Of a DNA stretch of 31,528 nucleotides, positions 15,533-24,540 are shown piece by piece. Position numbers and translations under genes: made by a program. How positions within the stretch are numbered: position 1 is the stretch's first letter; every line of letters starts with the position of its first letter. The notes beneath the pieces are model-generated. The model saw nothing but the letters and a program-made list of their open reading frames with translations, searched no databases and was not told the DNA's origin. This stretch comes from Chitinispirillaceae bacterium (GTDB taxonomy: Bacteria > Fibrobacterota > Chitinivibrionia > Chitinivibrionales > Chitinispirillaceae): the NCBI GenBank assembly GCA_016932075.1, contig JAFGDP010000147.1:1-31528 (forward strand). The letters run 5' to 3'.

Positions 15533-15561
15533 ATTATAATTCTTTTCCCGGGTATTGTCTA
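15533..15561 (-). promoter_or_regulatory. Sigma70-like promoter of the long minus-strand block
   Basis: On the minus strand TAGACA (15561-15556) and TATAAT (15538-15533) are separated by exactly 17 bases, 11 of 12 consensus positions. Transcription would start near 15526 and run into the phosphatase gene. It lies back-to-back with the yifB gene on the other strand. Confidence 0.65.
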
Positions 15562-15599
15562 TTCGTTAACCGCGTCATACGCAGAAAAGGACACCCATC

Positions 15600-17141
15600 A
15601 TGCTGTCGAGACTTCGCTCCATGGCCGTCATAGGAATAGAAGCGATCGAGATCGTTATTGAGGCGGATATAAGCGAAATGCTGCCGAGTTTCACGCTCGT
15701 CGGCCTCCCTGACAATGCCGTCAGGGAATCCCGCGAACGGGTGATGTCGGCGATAAAAAACTGCTCCTTTGAGTTCCCGTCGCGTAAGGTTACCATCAAT
15801 ATGGCGCCCGCCGATGTCAGAAAGGAGGGGTCGGCTTTCGACCTGCCCATTGCCATCGGATTGCTTGAGGCGTCGGGACAGATTCGGCTCGAGCACACCG
15901 ACGAGTATATCATCCTGGGCGAGCTTTCGCTGGACGGCGGCGTTAAAAAAATCAAGGGCATGCTTTCCATGGCCATCGGTGCCCGAGATAAGGGCGTCCG
16001 GGGCATGATTATTCCAAGAGAAAACGCCATGGAAGCGGCGGTTGCCGAAGGGGTCAGGATCTACCCGGTCACCACACTCGCCGAAGCGCTTGACTTTCTC
16101 CAAGGCAGACGCGCCATCGAACCGTACCGCACCGACCTTGCTTCGCTGTTCAACCGAGCGCGCCACTACCCGATAGATTTCCATGATGTTAAGGGTCAGG
16201 AGCACATCAAACGCGCCCTCCTCGTGGCGGCGGCCGGGGGCCATAACATCATGATGATCGGTCCCCCGGGATCGGGAAAAACCATGCTTTCACGACGGTT
16301 GCCGACCATCCTGCCCGATCTCACGCTCGACGAAGCGCTCGAAACGACCAAGATCCATTCGGTGGCCGGCATCCTCGAAAACGACACACCACTCCTCGCC
16401 ACGAGGCCGTTTCGATCCCCTCACCATACCATTTCCGACGCCGGACTCATCGGAGGCGGTTCCTATCCGCGGCCGGGGGAGGTATCGCTTTCCCATCACG
16501 GCGTTCTGTTTCTCGACGAGCTTCCTGAATTCAGCAAAAACGTGCTTGAAAACCTTCGCCAGCCGCTCGAGGACGGCAAGGTCACCATATCCCGGGCAAT
16601 GATGTCACTTTCCTATCCAGCCCGCTTTATGCTTGCGGTCGCCCTCAATCCCTGCCCGTGCGGCTACTACTCTGATCCGCGTCATGATTGCACCTGCAAA
16701 CCCGAACAGATTAGAAAATACATGTCTAGGATCAGCGGCCCGCTCCTTGACCGCATCGACATTCATATCGAGGTACCGGCCCTTTCCTATGAAGAGCTTG
16801 CCGGAAAACCGGCGGGTCCGGATTCCGCCGCGCTGCGGGAACAGGTGGCGCGGTGCCGCCAGATCCAGATCAAGCGGTTCGCAGACGAGCCGAAAATATT
16901 CTGTAACGCGCACATGGAGTCCAAGCATATTCGCACCTGCTGCGCACTCGACGACGCCAGCATGAGCCTCCTGAAAACCGCTATTGACCGGCTTGGCCTT
17001 TCAGCCCGCGCGTACGATCGCATTCACAAAGTCGCGCGGACCATCGCCGACCTCGACGGCAAGGAAACCATTGAATCGTCCCACATCGCGGAAGCGATCC
17101 AATACCGCAGCCTGGACAGAAAGCTATGGATGGAAGGATAG
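15600..17141 (+). CDS. comM: YifB/ComM family Mg-chelatase-like AAA+ ATPase
   Basis: This 513-aa protein belongs to the family of ComM, a ring helicase that promotes branch migration during integration of transforming DNA in naturally competent bacteria. It has the Lon-protease-like N-terminal domain (LPSFTLVGLPDNAVRESRERV, INMAPADVRKEGSAFDLPIAIG), Walker A GPPGSGKT at about 221-228, Walker B VLFLDELPEF at about 302, the Cys-rich insert NPCPCGYYSDPRHDCTC and the C-terminal Mg_chelatase_C region (RLGLSARAYDRIHKVARTIADLDG). It is full length. AAGGA lies 9 bases before the ATG. No other competence gene is in the window, so use in recombination rather than uptake is equally possible. Confidence 0.93.
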   Translation: MLSRLRSMAVIGIEAIEIVIEADISEMLPSFTLVGLPDNAVRESRERVMSAIKNCSFEFPSRKVTINMAPADVRKEGSAFDLPIAIGLLEASGQIRLEHTDEYIILGELSLDGGVKKIKGMLSMAIGARDKGVRGMIIPRENAMEAAVAEGVRIYPVTTLAEALDFLQGRRAIEPYRTDLASLFNRARHYPIDFHDVKGQEHIKRALLVAAAGGHNIMMIGPPGSGKTMLSRRLPTILPDLTLDEALETTKIHSVAGILENDTPLLATRPFRSPHHTISDAGLIGGGSYPRPGEVSLSHHGVLFLDELPEFSKNVLENLRQPLEDGKVTISRAMMSLSYPARFMLAVALNPCPCGYYSDPRHDCTCKPEQIRKYMSRISGPLLDRIDIHIEVPALSYEELAGKPAGPDSAALREQVARCRQIQIKRFADEPKIFCNAHMESKHIRTCCALDDASMSLLKTAIDRLGLSARAYDRIHKVARTIADLDGKETIESSHIAEAIQYRSLDRKLWMEG

Positions 17142-17190
17142 ATTGCATGCGGGCTGCTCGTAGGGTCACTCTTCCGCGCATGCCATCCAT
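17126..17190. other. Imperfect nested dyad around the yifB stop
   Basis: ATGGATGG (17126-17133) pairs with CCATCCAT (17183-17190), and GCATGCGG (17145-17152) pairs with CCGCGCATGC (17174-17183) with small bulges. There is no T-tract, so it is not a standard rho-independent terminator. It could protect the mRNA end or be fortuitous. Confidence 0.3.
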
Positions 17191-17314
17191 GCACGGTACC
17201 CGGCCTCAAGAACCGCCCATTCGTGAGACGCGCGTAATATTTTTCGCTCTTTTTCTTTCAGGGCAGTACGGTATAGCTATATATATTTGACATGGTAATT
17301 CAAGGAGATCGACT

Positions 17315-17668
17315 ATGGGACTCTTCACTGACCTGATTGCACGGCATCCTGAATTAGCGGGCGTTCGGGATGAGCTTTCTTTGGTTGAACAGAAGTATAA
17401 TGCGCTTGAGGATGAAAACAAAAAGCTGCGCGAGGAGCTCTCCCTCCTGAACGCATCTCAAGAGAAAAAGAAGTTTATTGAAGCGGCAGGCGTGTTGTGG
17501 AAACGCACGCCGGCCGGCGGACACGAGCCGGTTCCGTATTGTCCTACGTGCATGTCGATGCTCGCGGACTACAGCGGATCCATGTTGTGCCTTAAATGCA
17601 ACTGGCAGGCGCCGCTTAAATCATTTGAAGTACCCAAGGTATATCACGATCTTTTCGGGAACAAATGA
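17315..17668 (+). CDS. Small coiled-coil / zinc-ribbon protein
   Basis: This 117-aa protein has a heptad-like coiled coil at residues 20-50 (RDELSLVEQKYNALEDENKKLREELSLL), a short linker and a C-terminal zinc ribbon with two cysteine pairs, CPTCMSML...MLCLKCNW (about 77-96). I do not recognise a named family; similar small proteins of this build occur as uncharacterised cytoplasmic factors that may bind nucleic acid or a partner protein. AAGGAG is 8 bases upstream of the ATG, supporting the start. It stands alone between yifB and the convergent helicase gene. Confidence 0.8.
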   Translation: MGLFTDLIARHPELAGVRDELSLVEQKYNALEDENKKLREELSLLNASQEKKKFIEAAGVLWKRTPAGGHEPVPYCPTCMSMLADYSGSMLCLKCNWQAPLKSFEVPKVYHDLFGNK

Positions 17669-17784
17669 GGGGATCGCGCATCGTGTAATACCCTGTCTGG
17701 GGGCAGGGAAGGTATACGTCACCGGATGCTGCCGGATGTATGAGGAAAACGGAACCTCCCGGCCATGGCCCTGCTCGCCTGAAC

Positions 17785-19506
17785 CTAAATGATAAGACCC
17801 TGTTTCCTTAATCTCGACCTGATTGCGCCAACGTCACGGCCGAAATGGTGCGCGAGGTCCTTAATGGTTCTGCCGCCGCGATACAGCTCCCTGAGTTCCC
17901 GATCAAGCACGAGATTCCATGGGTTGTAGGCGTTCGGGTGGTGTTTCCGTTTTTCGCCGAAGAGCAGCGCTTTGTACAACCCTCGATGCAGCCGCCCACC
18001 GGTTGACTTTTCTAGAAACAGCGAGCGGTCTTCATGCGGAAACATGGTCGCGGGAAAATCAAGAAAGCCGCGCGAACGCGTGACCCCAACATATGCGAGA
18101 TTGATCTCTTCGCTGAGACGACCGCGGTCAACCGGTTCCTTATGCTCCTTCTGTACCTGCTGTTTCACCTGCTCGGGGGTGATAAAATCGTCGGCAAGCG
18201 TCACCGCGTCATACTCCATTCCCTTGCAGCGGTGCAGCGTCGAAAACACCATATCCGCAGTGTGCCGCTTCTCGTCCGGAACGTGCAGCGCTTTCAGCTT
18301 CTTGAGAAGTGCGGGAATCCTTCCGCCGTACTCCGATACGATATCGATGAGCATGGAAAGCTCAAGGTCTTCCGATGCCAGAGCATACTCCCGAAGCGCC
18401 TCAAAGCTTTTCATCGATTTGACAAGCCGGTCCCGTATGCGCCCATGGTTTTCCTGGTACAGATTCAGCACGTCGTAAATGGACGCGCCTTCTGCGGCAT
18501 AGGTGTAGGAACTGAGGTTCCCTTCAAAATAAATCCTCTTAACCGTCCGGTCGTTTTCAATGATGCCAACCGCTTTTTTCAGCAATGCCAGGTTGGTGCG
18601 CGCGATGGTGGCGCGCGACCGTATCTTCGCACATGCCCCCCTGCCGTAAATAACAACCGGCACCGGATCCCCTAAAAGGCGTTTCCATGAGAGACACTCC
18701 ATGGCGAGCCGTGCGATATGCTCATTGAACCTGAAACTGGTGGAGAGAACATATTGCGGGAAATCCGCATGCGAAAGTGCATTTACGGCATGGCGCCATC
18801 CGTAAATCTGCTGATGGATGTCACCGACAATAACCTTTGTCGCCTTCTGTGAAAGAAACACGTCGAGCATGACCGGCGATGCATCCTGGCCTTCATCAAA
18901 AAGGAGGATATCGTAGTGAAGGACCGGCCGCGAAAGCTGAAACTTTTTCAGGTAAAAATCATGAGTCGCATCGATCTCTTGGCGGTCCATTTTGGAAAGG
19001 AACCGACGCGTACCGTTTTCGATCGCATCGCGATACTGGCGTGCCGCAGCAGCAGCTTTCGTATCAGCCAGCGATCCGGTGTAATCCAGGTTGCTTATCT
19101 TTGCTGCAATGCTGTTGCAGAAGAGGGAAGCATATTTGAGAATATGGCTGGCAATGACATAAGGGGAATGCGGATCGCGGCCCTGCGGCGTGATGTCGAG
19201 CAGCGTAACCATATCGTGGATGGTATATCCCCTGGTCACCCGGTACCCGCCAGGAACTGCACACCGGCGATGCGCCAGCGAATGGGCAGTCTGGACATCG
19301 ACATTCGAAATGAATTCGAAGCGGAAGCGGGACTGCGCATGCATCCGCACCGAACGGTTAAACGTAAGGTACAGGATACGGCAAGAACGACACCGGCGCT
19401 TGGCATATTCGACCAGTACCGCGGTTTTTCCGCTTCCGGCAACGGCATTTATTCTGATATCACCGGAACTTGAAACGATCGCTTCCTGTTCATGAGTCAG
19501 GTGCAT
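17785..19506 (-). CDS. UvrD/FBH1-like superfamily 1 DNA helicase
   Basis: This 573-aa cytoplasmic protein is a 3'-5' SF1A-type helicase. Visible motifs are Q-motif-like LTHEQ, Walker A NAVAGSGKT (to residue 28), motif Ia YLTFNRS, motif II LLFDEGQD, motif III VGDIHQQIYGWRHA, motif IV TSFRFNEHIA, motif V STLHRCKGMEYDAV and motif VI INLAYVGVTRSRG. It lacks nuclease domains. The C-terminus (LRELYRGGRTIKDLAHHFGRDVGAIRSRLRKQGL) is a helix-turn-helix-like tail seen on several SF1 helicases. The ATG at 19506 fits the start of the helicase core. An upstream short frame with a good AGGAG overlaps it (19490-19537). DNA repair or fork processing is likely; substrate specificity cannot be read. Confidence 0.88.
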   Translation of the reverse strand: MHLTHEQEAIVSSSGDIRINAVAGSGKTAVLVEYAKRRCRSCRILYLTFNRSVRMHAQSRFRFEFISNVDVQTAHSLAHRRCAVPGGYRVTRGYTIHDMVTLLDITPQGRDPHSPYVIASHILKYASLFCNSIAAKISNLDYTGSLADTKAAAAARQYRDAIENGTRRFLSKMDRQEIDATHDFYLKKFQLSRPVLHYDILLFDEGQDASPVMLDVFLSQKATKVIVGDIHQQIYGWRHAVNALSHADFPQYVLSTSFRFNEHIARLAMECLSWKRLLGDPVPVVIYGRGACAKIRSRATIARTNLALLKKAVGIIENDRTVKRIYFEGNLSSYTYAAEGASIYDVLNLYQENHGRIRDRLVKSMKSFEALREYALASEDLELSMLIDIVSEYGGRIPALLKKLKALHVPDEKRHTADMVFSTLHRCKGMEYDAVTLADDFITPEQVKQQVQKEHKEPVDRGRLSEEINLAYVGVTRSRGFLDFPATMFPHEDRSLFLEKSTGGRLHRGLYKALLFGEKRKHHPNAYNPWNLVLDRELRELYRGGRTIKDLAHHFGRDVGAIRSRLRKQGLII

Positions 19507-19729
19507 GGCCCAAAATACAACAGGCCGCTGTTTCCATGAAAAGTGGACTCCTGTCGTCTGAACACACAACGAACAGATTATTGACAAGAGGGCAACCCGC
19601 CGTCACCCCGGCGGTTGTTCCTGCGGAAACATGGCGTTTTTCAACGATTGATGATGATTTCCGGCGAAAAAAGATATACTTTATAGGAAGGTCATCGTCC
19701 ATGACGTGTGCAATTTTTCTGCATAGACT

Positions 19730-22045
19730 ATGGAACCATTTTTCACAAACATCCGGTCTTTTCGGGGTGCGCGGCTGCTCGTCCTGTTGTGTGCCGCCTG
19801 TTCGTTTGCCGCGGTTGACATCACCTTGAAAAACGGCGCCTCCTTCACGGGAGATTATTCATCTCAAAACGATAATTTCATCGTCCTCCGTGTCGGCACG
19901 GGGAATGTATCCATTGCGAAAAGCATGATCGCCACGATTGCCGGCCTGCCGCAGGGAGTAACCGTTTCGCTGCCTGAAAAGGAAACCCCGGCCCCAAAAA
20001 CCGGCGACCCGGAACAGCAGGCACCATCGCAAGAAACCAGCATTTCGTTTCCTGTTCTGCCCGGCCAGGAGCTTGAAATAAAACTCAAAAACGGCTCCGT
20101 GTTCAAAGGTACCGTGATAACGAGCGATGACCGTATCATCAACCTTCAGGCGGAAAACGGCTCCCGTATCAATGTATATACCCACATCATATCCTCCATA
20201 GTTGACCGGACCACGGGCAGGACCATCACAACCGCTCAGCCTGCGACACCGTCACAAACAACACCGGAACCATTAACCGTCGCTTCGGAAACCCCGCAGA
20301 AACCGACCGCCACACCGCCGCCCGAACCCCGGGCGATGCTGAACGCCCCGTCCTCCGCACCGTCAGCAAACAAGGGTGCGACGGTCATCCGATCCGGATC
20401 GGCTACCCCTCCTGTCAATAACCCGGGCTCCGCCGGGGCCACGGCCGCCGCGGTCGCATCTCCGGTTCCGGTCGTACCGGCTGCGCCCCTGCCGGTCAGC
20501 GCACCCGGAAAGGACGCTGCGCCACCGGTTGCCTCTTCGGTGCCTCCGCACCCACAACCGGCCGCAACTGCCGTTACACCAACGGCCGCGGCCGTGCCGG
20601 TCAAACCCAAAAAACGTGCTGACGGCAAAAGCGAAGTTATGCTTAAAAACGGCACCGTATTCATCGGTACCATCGTCTCGGAAAACGACCGGTTCCTTGC
20701 CTTTTCGACCAGTCACGGAACCACCATAAACATCATACGAAGGCTCATCAAGACTCTTGACGGCGTTCCGTATGCGCGCATTCCAGGAGCAGGCGCCGTC
20801 CTGTCCGACACCGCACGTCAATTCCACAGACCCAGCCGGCCTCGTCCTTCGCATGATTCGGTCCAAACGCCATCTTCCGAGAGATCACCGGCCGCAACAG
20901 GCGGTACCCTTACCTTCCCTGTTCTGCCAAAAGTCGAAATCAAGCCGGGTATCTCGGCCAACGAGTGTGCAGATTCCCTCAGGTCTTCGTCAATGCAGAC
21001 CCGGGCTGCCGCGGCACGGCAGCTCGGGGCCATGGGTCCTTGGGCATCCGGCTCAGTACCCATGCTGGTGAAACTCCTTGCAGACACCAGCGGCTTTTCC
21101 GATCTTCCTTTGCCTGAAATCGACTCCGTTTCCATCCAACGCCTCCTTGCTCCCGGATTTGAGGCAGCCCGTTCGCTTGCCCGCATCGGCGAGCAAGGCA
21201 TCGAGGCATTGAAAAGAAGTGCTCGGTCCTCCAACCCGCTGGTCCGGCAAAGGGCGGTCTTTGGGCTTGGTTATTCTCAAAAACAACATGACGCGGTTCC
21301 TTTTCTCCGCAACGCGCGAAAAGACCCTGAATCCGGCGTGCGGGTCTCTGCTGCCCACGGTCTTGGTTTGGCCAATGAAACGGCAGACCTGATCAGCATG
21401 CTCGAGGACCGCGATGGCGATGTTCGGACCTATGCCGCTTCCGCACTCGCCGCCCTTGCAGATCCGCAATCGACCGCACCTATGATCAAGGCGCTTAAAG
21501 ACGCCCGGCATACGGTCCGGAAAAATGCGTGTATCGCTCTTGGAAGAATGAGATCCCGATCTGCGACCGCGCCCCTTTTAACCGCGCTCGCCGATATACA
21601 TCCTGCTGTTCGGGCGCAGGCGGCCTCGGCGCTGGCCGCGATCGCTGACACGGCAGCGGTCAATCCCTTATGTGCGGCACTCAAAGATAAAAACTCCGTT
21701 GTCCGAAAAAGCGCCGCTCTGGCGCTTGAACAGATCCGAGATCCTCGCGCCATTCCTTCTCTCTATTCCGCCATTCAGTCGCCCCGGGATTCCCTGCATC
21801 CGGTCATGGAACGGGTGCTCAAGGCGCACACGGAAATTCCGCTGCTCATTGCGGCGCTGGACGATTCAAACAACCTTGTTCGTGAGAATGCCGCGTATAT
21901 TCTCTGGCTTTTGACCGGAAAGGATATCGGCGAAGACAAACAGGCATGGACGGTTTGGTATAAACAGGAGAACGCGAAAGGGACAGAGGACTCTTTGAAG
22001 ATCCCTAAAATACCGCAACAAAAAAAGCAGCGGAAAAAGAAATGA
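19730..22045 (+). CDS. Exported protein with three Sm-like LKNG modules and HEAT repeats
   Basis: This 771-aa protein starts with a signal segment (ARLLVLLCAACSFAA) that may be a lipobox. Three similar modules follow: LKNGASFTGD at 33, LKNGSVFKGT at 119 and LKNGTVFIGT at 305, each about 40 residues and strand-rich, like Sm-fold or SH3-like small barrels. The second and third are separated by a Pro/Ala-rich linker (residues about 165-295). A short FPVLP motif recurs before module two and before the HEAT region. Residues about 415-735 are HEAT/PBS-lyase-like repeats (e.g. DRDGDVRTYAASALAALADP), and the C-terminus is Lys/Gln-rich. A scaffold role in the envelope is likely; no function is known. 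No clear ribosome binding site is seen. Confidence 0.85.
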   Translation: MEPFFTNIRSFRGARLLVLLCAACSFAAVDITLKNGASFTGDYSSQNDNFIVLRVGTGNVSIAKSMIATIAGLPQGVTVSLPEKETPAPKTGDPEQQAPSQETSISFPVLPGQELEIKLKNGSVFKGTVITSDDRIINLQAENGSRINVYTHIISSIVDRTTGRTITTAQPATPSQTTPEPLTVASETPQKPTATPPPEPRAMLNAPSSAPSANKGATVIRSGSATPPVNNPGSAGATAAAVASPVPVVPAAPLPVSAPGKDAAPPVASSVPPHPQPAATAVTPTAAAVPVKPKKRADGKSEVMLKNGTVFIGTIVSENDRFLAFSTSHGTTINIIRRLIKTLDGVPYARIPGAGAVLSDTARQFHRPSRPRPSHDSVQTPSSERSPAATGGTLTFPVLPKVEIKPGISANECADSLRSSSMQTRAAAARQLGAMGPWASGSVPMLVKLLADTSGFSDLPLPEIDSVSIQRLLAPGFEAARSLARIGEQGIEALKRSARSSNPLVRQRAVFGLGYSQKQHDAVPFLRNARKDPESGVRVSAAHGLGLANETADLISMLEDRDGDVRTYAASALAALADPQSTAPMIKALKDARHTVRKNACIALGRMRSRSATAPLLTALADIHPAVRAQAASALAAIADTAAVNPLCAALKDKNSVVRKSAALALEQIRDPRAIPSLYSAIQSPRDSLHPVMERVLKAHTEIPLLIAALDDSNNLVRENAAYILWLLTGKDIGEDKQAWTVWYKQENAKGTEDSLKIPKIPQQKKQRKKK

Positions 22046-22080
22046 TGGTATCCGCGCGAGGCTACCCCTGCGGCAGATCC

Positions 22081-24540
22081 CTATGGTTCCTTTGTCTTCT
22101 GAGGAGCCTTCTTTCCCTCCGGTACAGCACCGGGTTTTTCAGCTGATTTTTCAGCGGTTTTTCCTTGCACGGATTCCTGCGGCTTCCCTTCCGGTTTAGC
22201 CGCGGGTTTTTTCTCGGTCTTTTTGGATTTTGGCTTCGGTGGCGGCGCATCCATCTCAGCAAGCAGCTTTTTCACCGCCGCCACCGTGGCACCTTTTTCA
22301 GGACCGACCTCGAGGTACCGCTTGAAATCGATTTTTGCGAGCTTCTTGTCCTTCTGCTTGTTTCTTGCGTACCCGCGAGCCAGATAGGCGTCGGCATAGA
22401 GCGAATCAATCTTAATCGCCGCGCTGTATTCTTCGATCGCCTTCTCAAGGAGACCGGCTTTTGCCGATAGGACGCCTTTCTGGACAAGCGCCTTAACGGA
22501 TCGCGGATCAATAAGCAACGCCATTGCCACGTCTTCACGGGCCCGTGAGAGCTTGTTCCGTTTTTCATAGCACATGCTGCGATTCACATAGGCATCGACA
22601 AAACGGGGATTATGGCTTATTGCCTTATTATATTCCTTCAGGGCCTCGTCGTATTTTGACTCCTCGAATAGCAGGTTGCCGAGGTTATTATACGGCTCGG
22701 CGTATTCAGGACTGAGAGAAATGGCGGCGTTGAGATCTTTCAGGGCCTTTTCGCGCTGGTCCTTGAGCGCGAATACGGTGCTTCTGCAGTTGAGCGCCTC
22801 TGCGTCCTTTGGGGTAAGCTGGATGGCCTTGTTGCAGTCGTGCAGGGCTGAATCAAGCTTGCCAACCTTGAGATAGATTTTTGCCCGGTGCGTGTAGGTC
22901 CTGCCTGATTTGGGCGTCAGCGCGATTGCCTTTGAAAAATTAGTAATCGCTCCGGACAGATGACCCAACCTCTTTTGGGTCAGACCTAGATAGTGGAACA
23001 GTGTCGCGTTGCCGGTGTCCAGTTTGACCGCCCGTTCAAGGTCTTTGAGTGCAAGCTTCCATTTTCCCTGATTGAAATAGAGCTCTCCCCGTTTTCCGAA
23101 TCCCGACGGATCTTTGGGTGCCAGGGAGATGGTCGTATTAAAGTCCTTGAGCGCATGGTCGGTCCTGTCCATTTTTGCATAGAGCGAACCTCGCTGCTCA
23201 TATGCCTGCACGGAACGCGGATTGAGCTTGATCGCTGCGCTGAAGTCTTCAAGCGCTTTTTCATACTGTCTGCGCTTGGAATAGGCCATCCCGCGTCCGA
23301 TCAGTGCGATTTCCATCTTCGTGTTAATTTCAAGCGCTTTTGTATAGTCGGCAATCGCCTTGTCGTACGCGCCTTTTGCTCGGAAGTAATCGCCTCGCTC
23401 CTTAAGAGTAAGCGCGTCGTTCGGTGCCAGCGAAATGGTTTTATTGTAATCGGCAAACGCCTTTTTATGGTTGTTTATTTTCGCATACGCGCGACCGCGC
23501 ATGGCATAGGCTCGTGCGGAACGCGGGACAAGGGTGATCACCTTATCGAGATCGGGAATCGCCTTTTCATACTCTTGGAGGTTCAGGGCAAGACCCGCCC
23601 GCTCCAGATATATATCGGGGTTTTCGGCATTTATCTCGACCGCCTTGCCATAAATCGCGACAGCGCTGTCCTGCATTCTCGACTTTGCATAGGCTTTCGC
23701 AAGACAAATATGGGCGTCGATATGCTTGGGGTCCTGAGATATGGCTTTTACAAAATCCTTTATCGCCATCCTGTTCTTTCCCATATGGTAATAAACGTTG
23801 CCCCGGACGACGAACGCATCGGCATCTTTGGGATAATACATGAGTGCTTTGTTGTAATCGCCCATGGCTTTGGTTTTAAGGCCAAGACCGCTGTAGGCCA
23901 ATGCCCGGTTGTAATATGCTTTGGTGCACTTTTTGTCGGATGCAATCGCCGCACTGAAATCCTCGATGGCTTTTTCCTTCGCGTTCTGCCGCATAAACAC
24001 CAGACCGCGATTGAATAACGCCTCGGTATTGTTTTTATTCAGCGAAAGCGCTTTATCAAAATCTGCCATTGCCTCTTTGAGCTGGGCTTTCTTATAGCGC
24101 TCGATGCCCCGCAGCGTGAGGATGGTGGAGGAGTCGGGGGGCTCAAAAGGAACCGGTGACGCGGTTGTATCTTTCTTGGCAAATGCAGCGGCGCCGCTGT
24201 CTTTCGGCACGCCTTTTCCTTTTTGCTGCTTGAGGCCCTTTGCATCCTCCGCTGCAACTGCGGGAGAGCCCTTTTCCTTTTTGGATTTCTCCACTGCCTT
24301 GACCGTTGTCCCCGAAGAATCTGAAGTCTTTTTCTCACTCTCCGCCGGCGCAGCCATTACTTTGGCCTGTTCCGCATGTTTCGCGTCGTCCTTTTCTGCT
24401 TTCTTGGCAGGAGCTGCGGCCTCCTTGTTTTCAACCGCCTTCGCGGTGTCTGACGTCCGGGAAACCGCCTGCGCAACAACGGTACAAGCGACGCAAATGA
24501 CACACGCTCCTATGAGCGACCGGCCGGGGAACAACCTCAT
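22081..24540 (-). CDS. Exported 18-TPR scaffold protein
   Basis: This 819-aa protein has a signal peptide (LIGACVICVACTVVAQA), then a charged Lys/Ala/Glu low-complexity region to about residue 140, then 18 consecutive 34-residue TPRs (starting at TILTLRGIERYKKAQ and ending near DFKRYLEVGPEKG), then a Lys/Pro/Glu-rich tail. Each repeat keeps the TPR pattern (A at 8 and 20, P or N near 32), for example AEPYNNLGNLLFEESKYDEALKEYNKAISHNP. TPR superhelices hold protein partners, so a periplasmic or envelope assembly scaffold is the likely role. AGGAGG lies 6 bases before the ATG. The gene converges on the HEAT-repeat gene, with a 35-base gap between stops. Confidence 0.9.
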   Translation of the reverse strand: MRLFPGRSLIGACVICVACTVVAQAVSRTSDTAKAVENKEAAAPAKKAEKDDAKHAEQAKVMAAPAESEKKTSDSSGTTVKAVEKSKKEKGSPAVAAEDAKGLKQQKGKGVPKDSGAAAFAKKDTTASPVPFEPPDSSTILTLRGIERYKKAQLKEAMADFDKALSLNKNNTEALFNRGLVFMRQNAKEKAIEDFSAAIASDKKCTKAYYNRALAYSGLGLKTKAMGDYNKALMYYPKDADAFVVRGNVYYHMGKNRMAIKDFVKAISQDPKHIDAHICLAKAYAKSRMQDSAVAIYGKAVEINAENPDIYLERAGLALNLQEYEKAIPDLDKVITLVPRSARAYAMRGRAYAKINNHKKAFADYNKTISLAPNDALTLKERGDYFRAKGAYDKAIADYTKALEINTKMEIALIGRGMAYSKRRQYEKALEDFSAAIKLNPRSVQAYEQRGSLYAKMDRTDHALKDFNTTISLAPKDPSGFGKRGELYFNQGKWKLALKDLERAVKLDTGNATLFHYLGLTQKRLGHLSGAITNFSKAIALTPKSGRTYTHRAKIYLKVGKLDSALHDCNKAIQLTPKDAEALNCRSTVFALKDQREKALKDLNAAISLSPEYAEPYNNLGNLLFEESKYDEALKEYNKAISHNPRFVDAYVNRSMCYEKRNKLSRAREDVAMALLIDPRSVKALVQKGVLSAKAGLLEKAIEEYSAAIKIDSLYADAYLARGYARNKQKDKKLAKIDFKRYLEVGPEKGATVAAVKKLLAEMDAPPPKPKSKKTEKKPAAKPEGKPQESVQGKTAEKSAEKPGAVPEGKKAPQKTKEP

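Noticed and set aside
17691..17712. Terminator after the zinc-ribbon gene (CCCTG / CAGGG)
   Set aside because: The stem is only 5 bp and no T-tract follows.
22993..24018. 341-codon plus-strand frame inside the TPR gene
   Set aside because: It is antisense to regular TPR repeats; its own repetitive pattern is explained by them.
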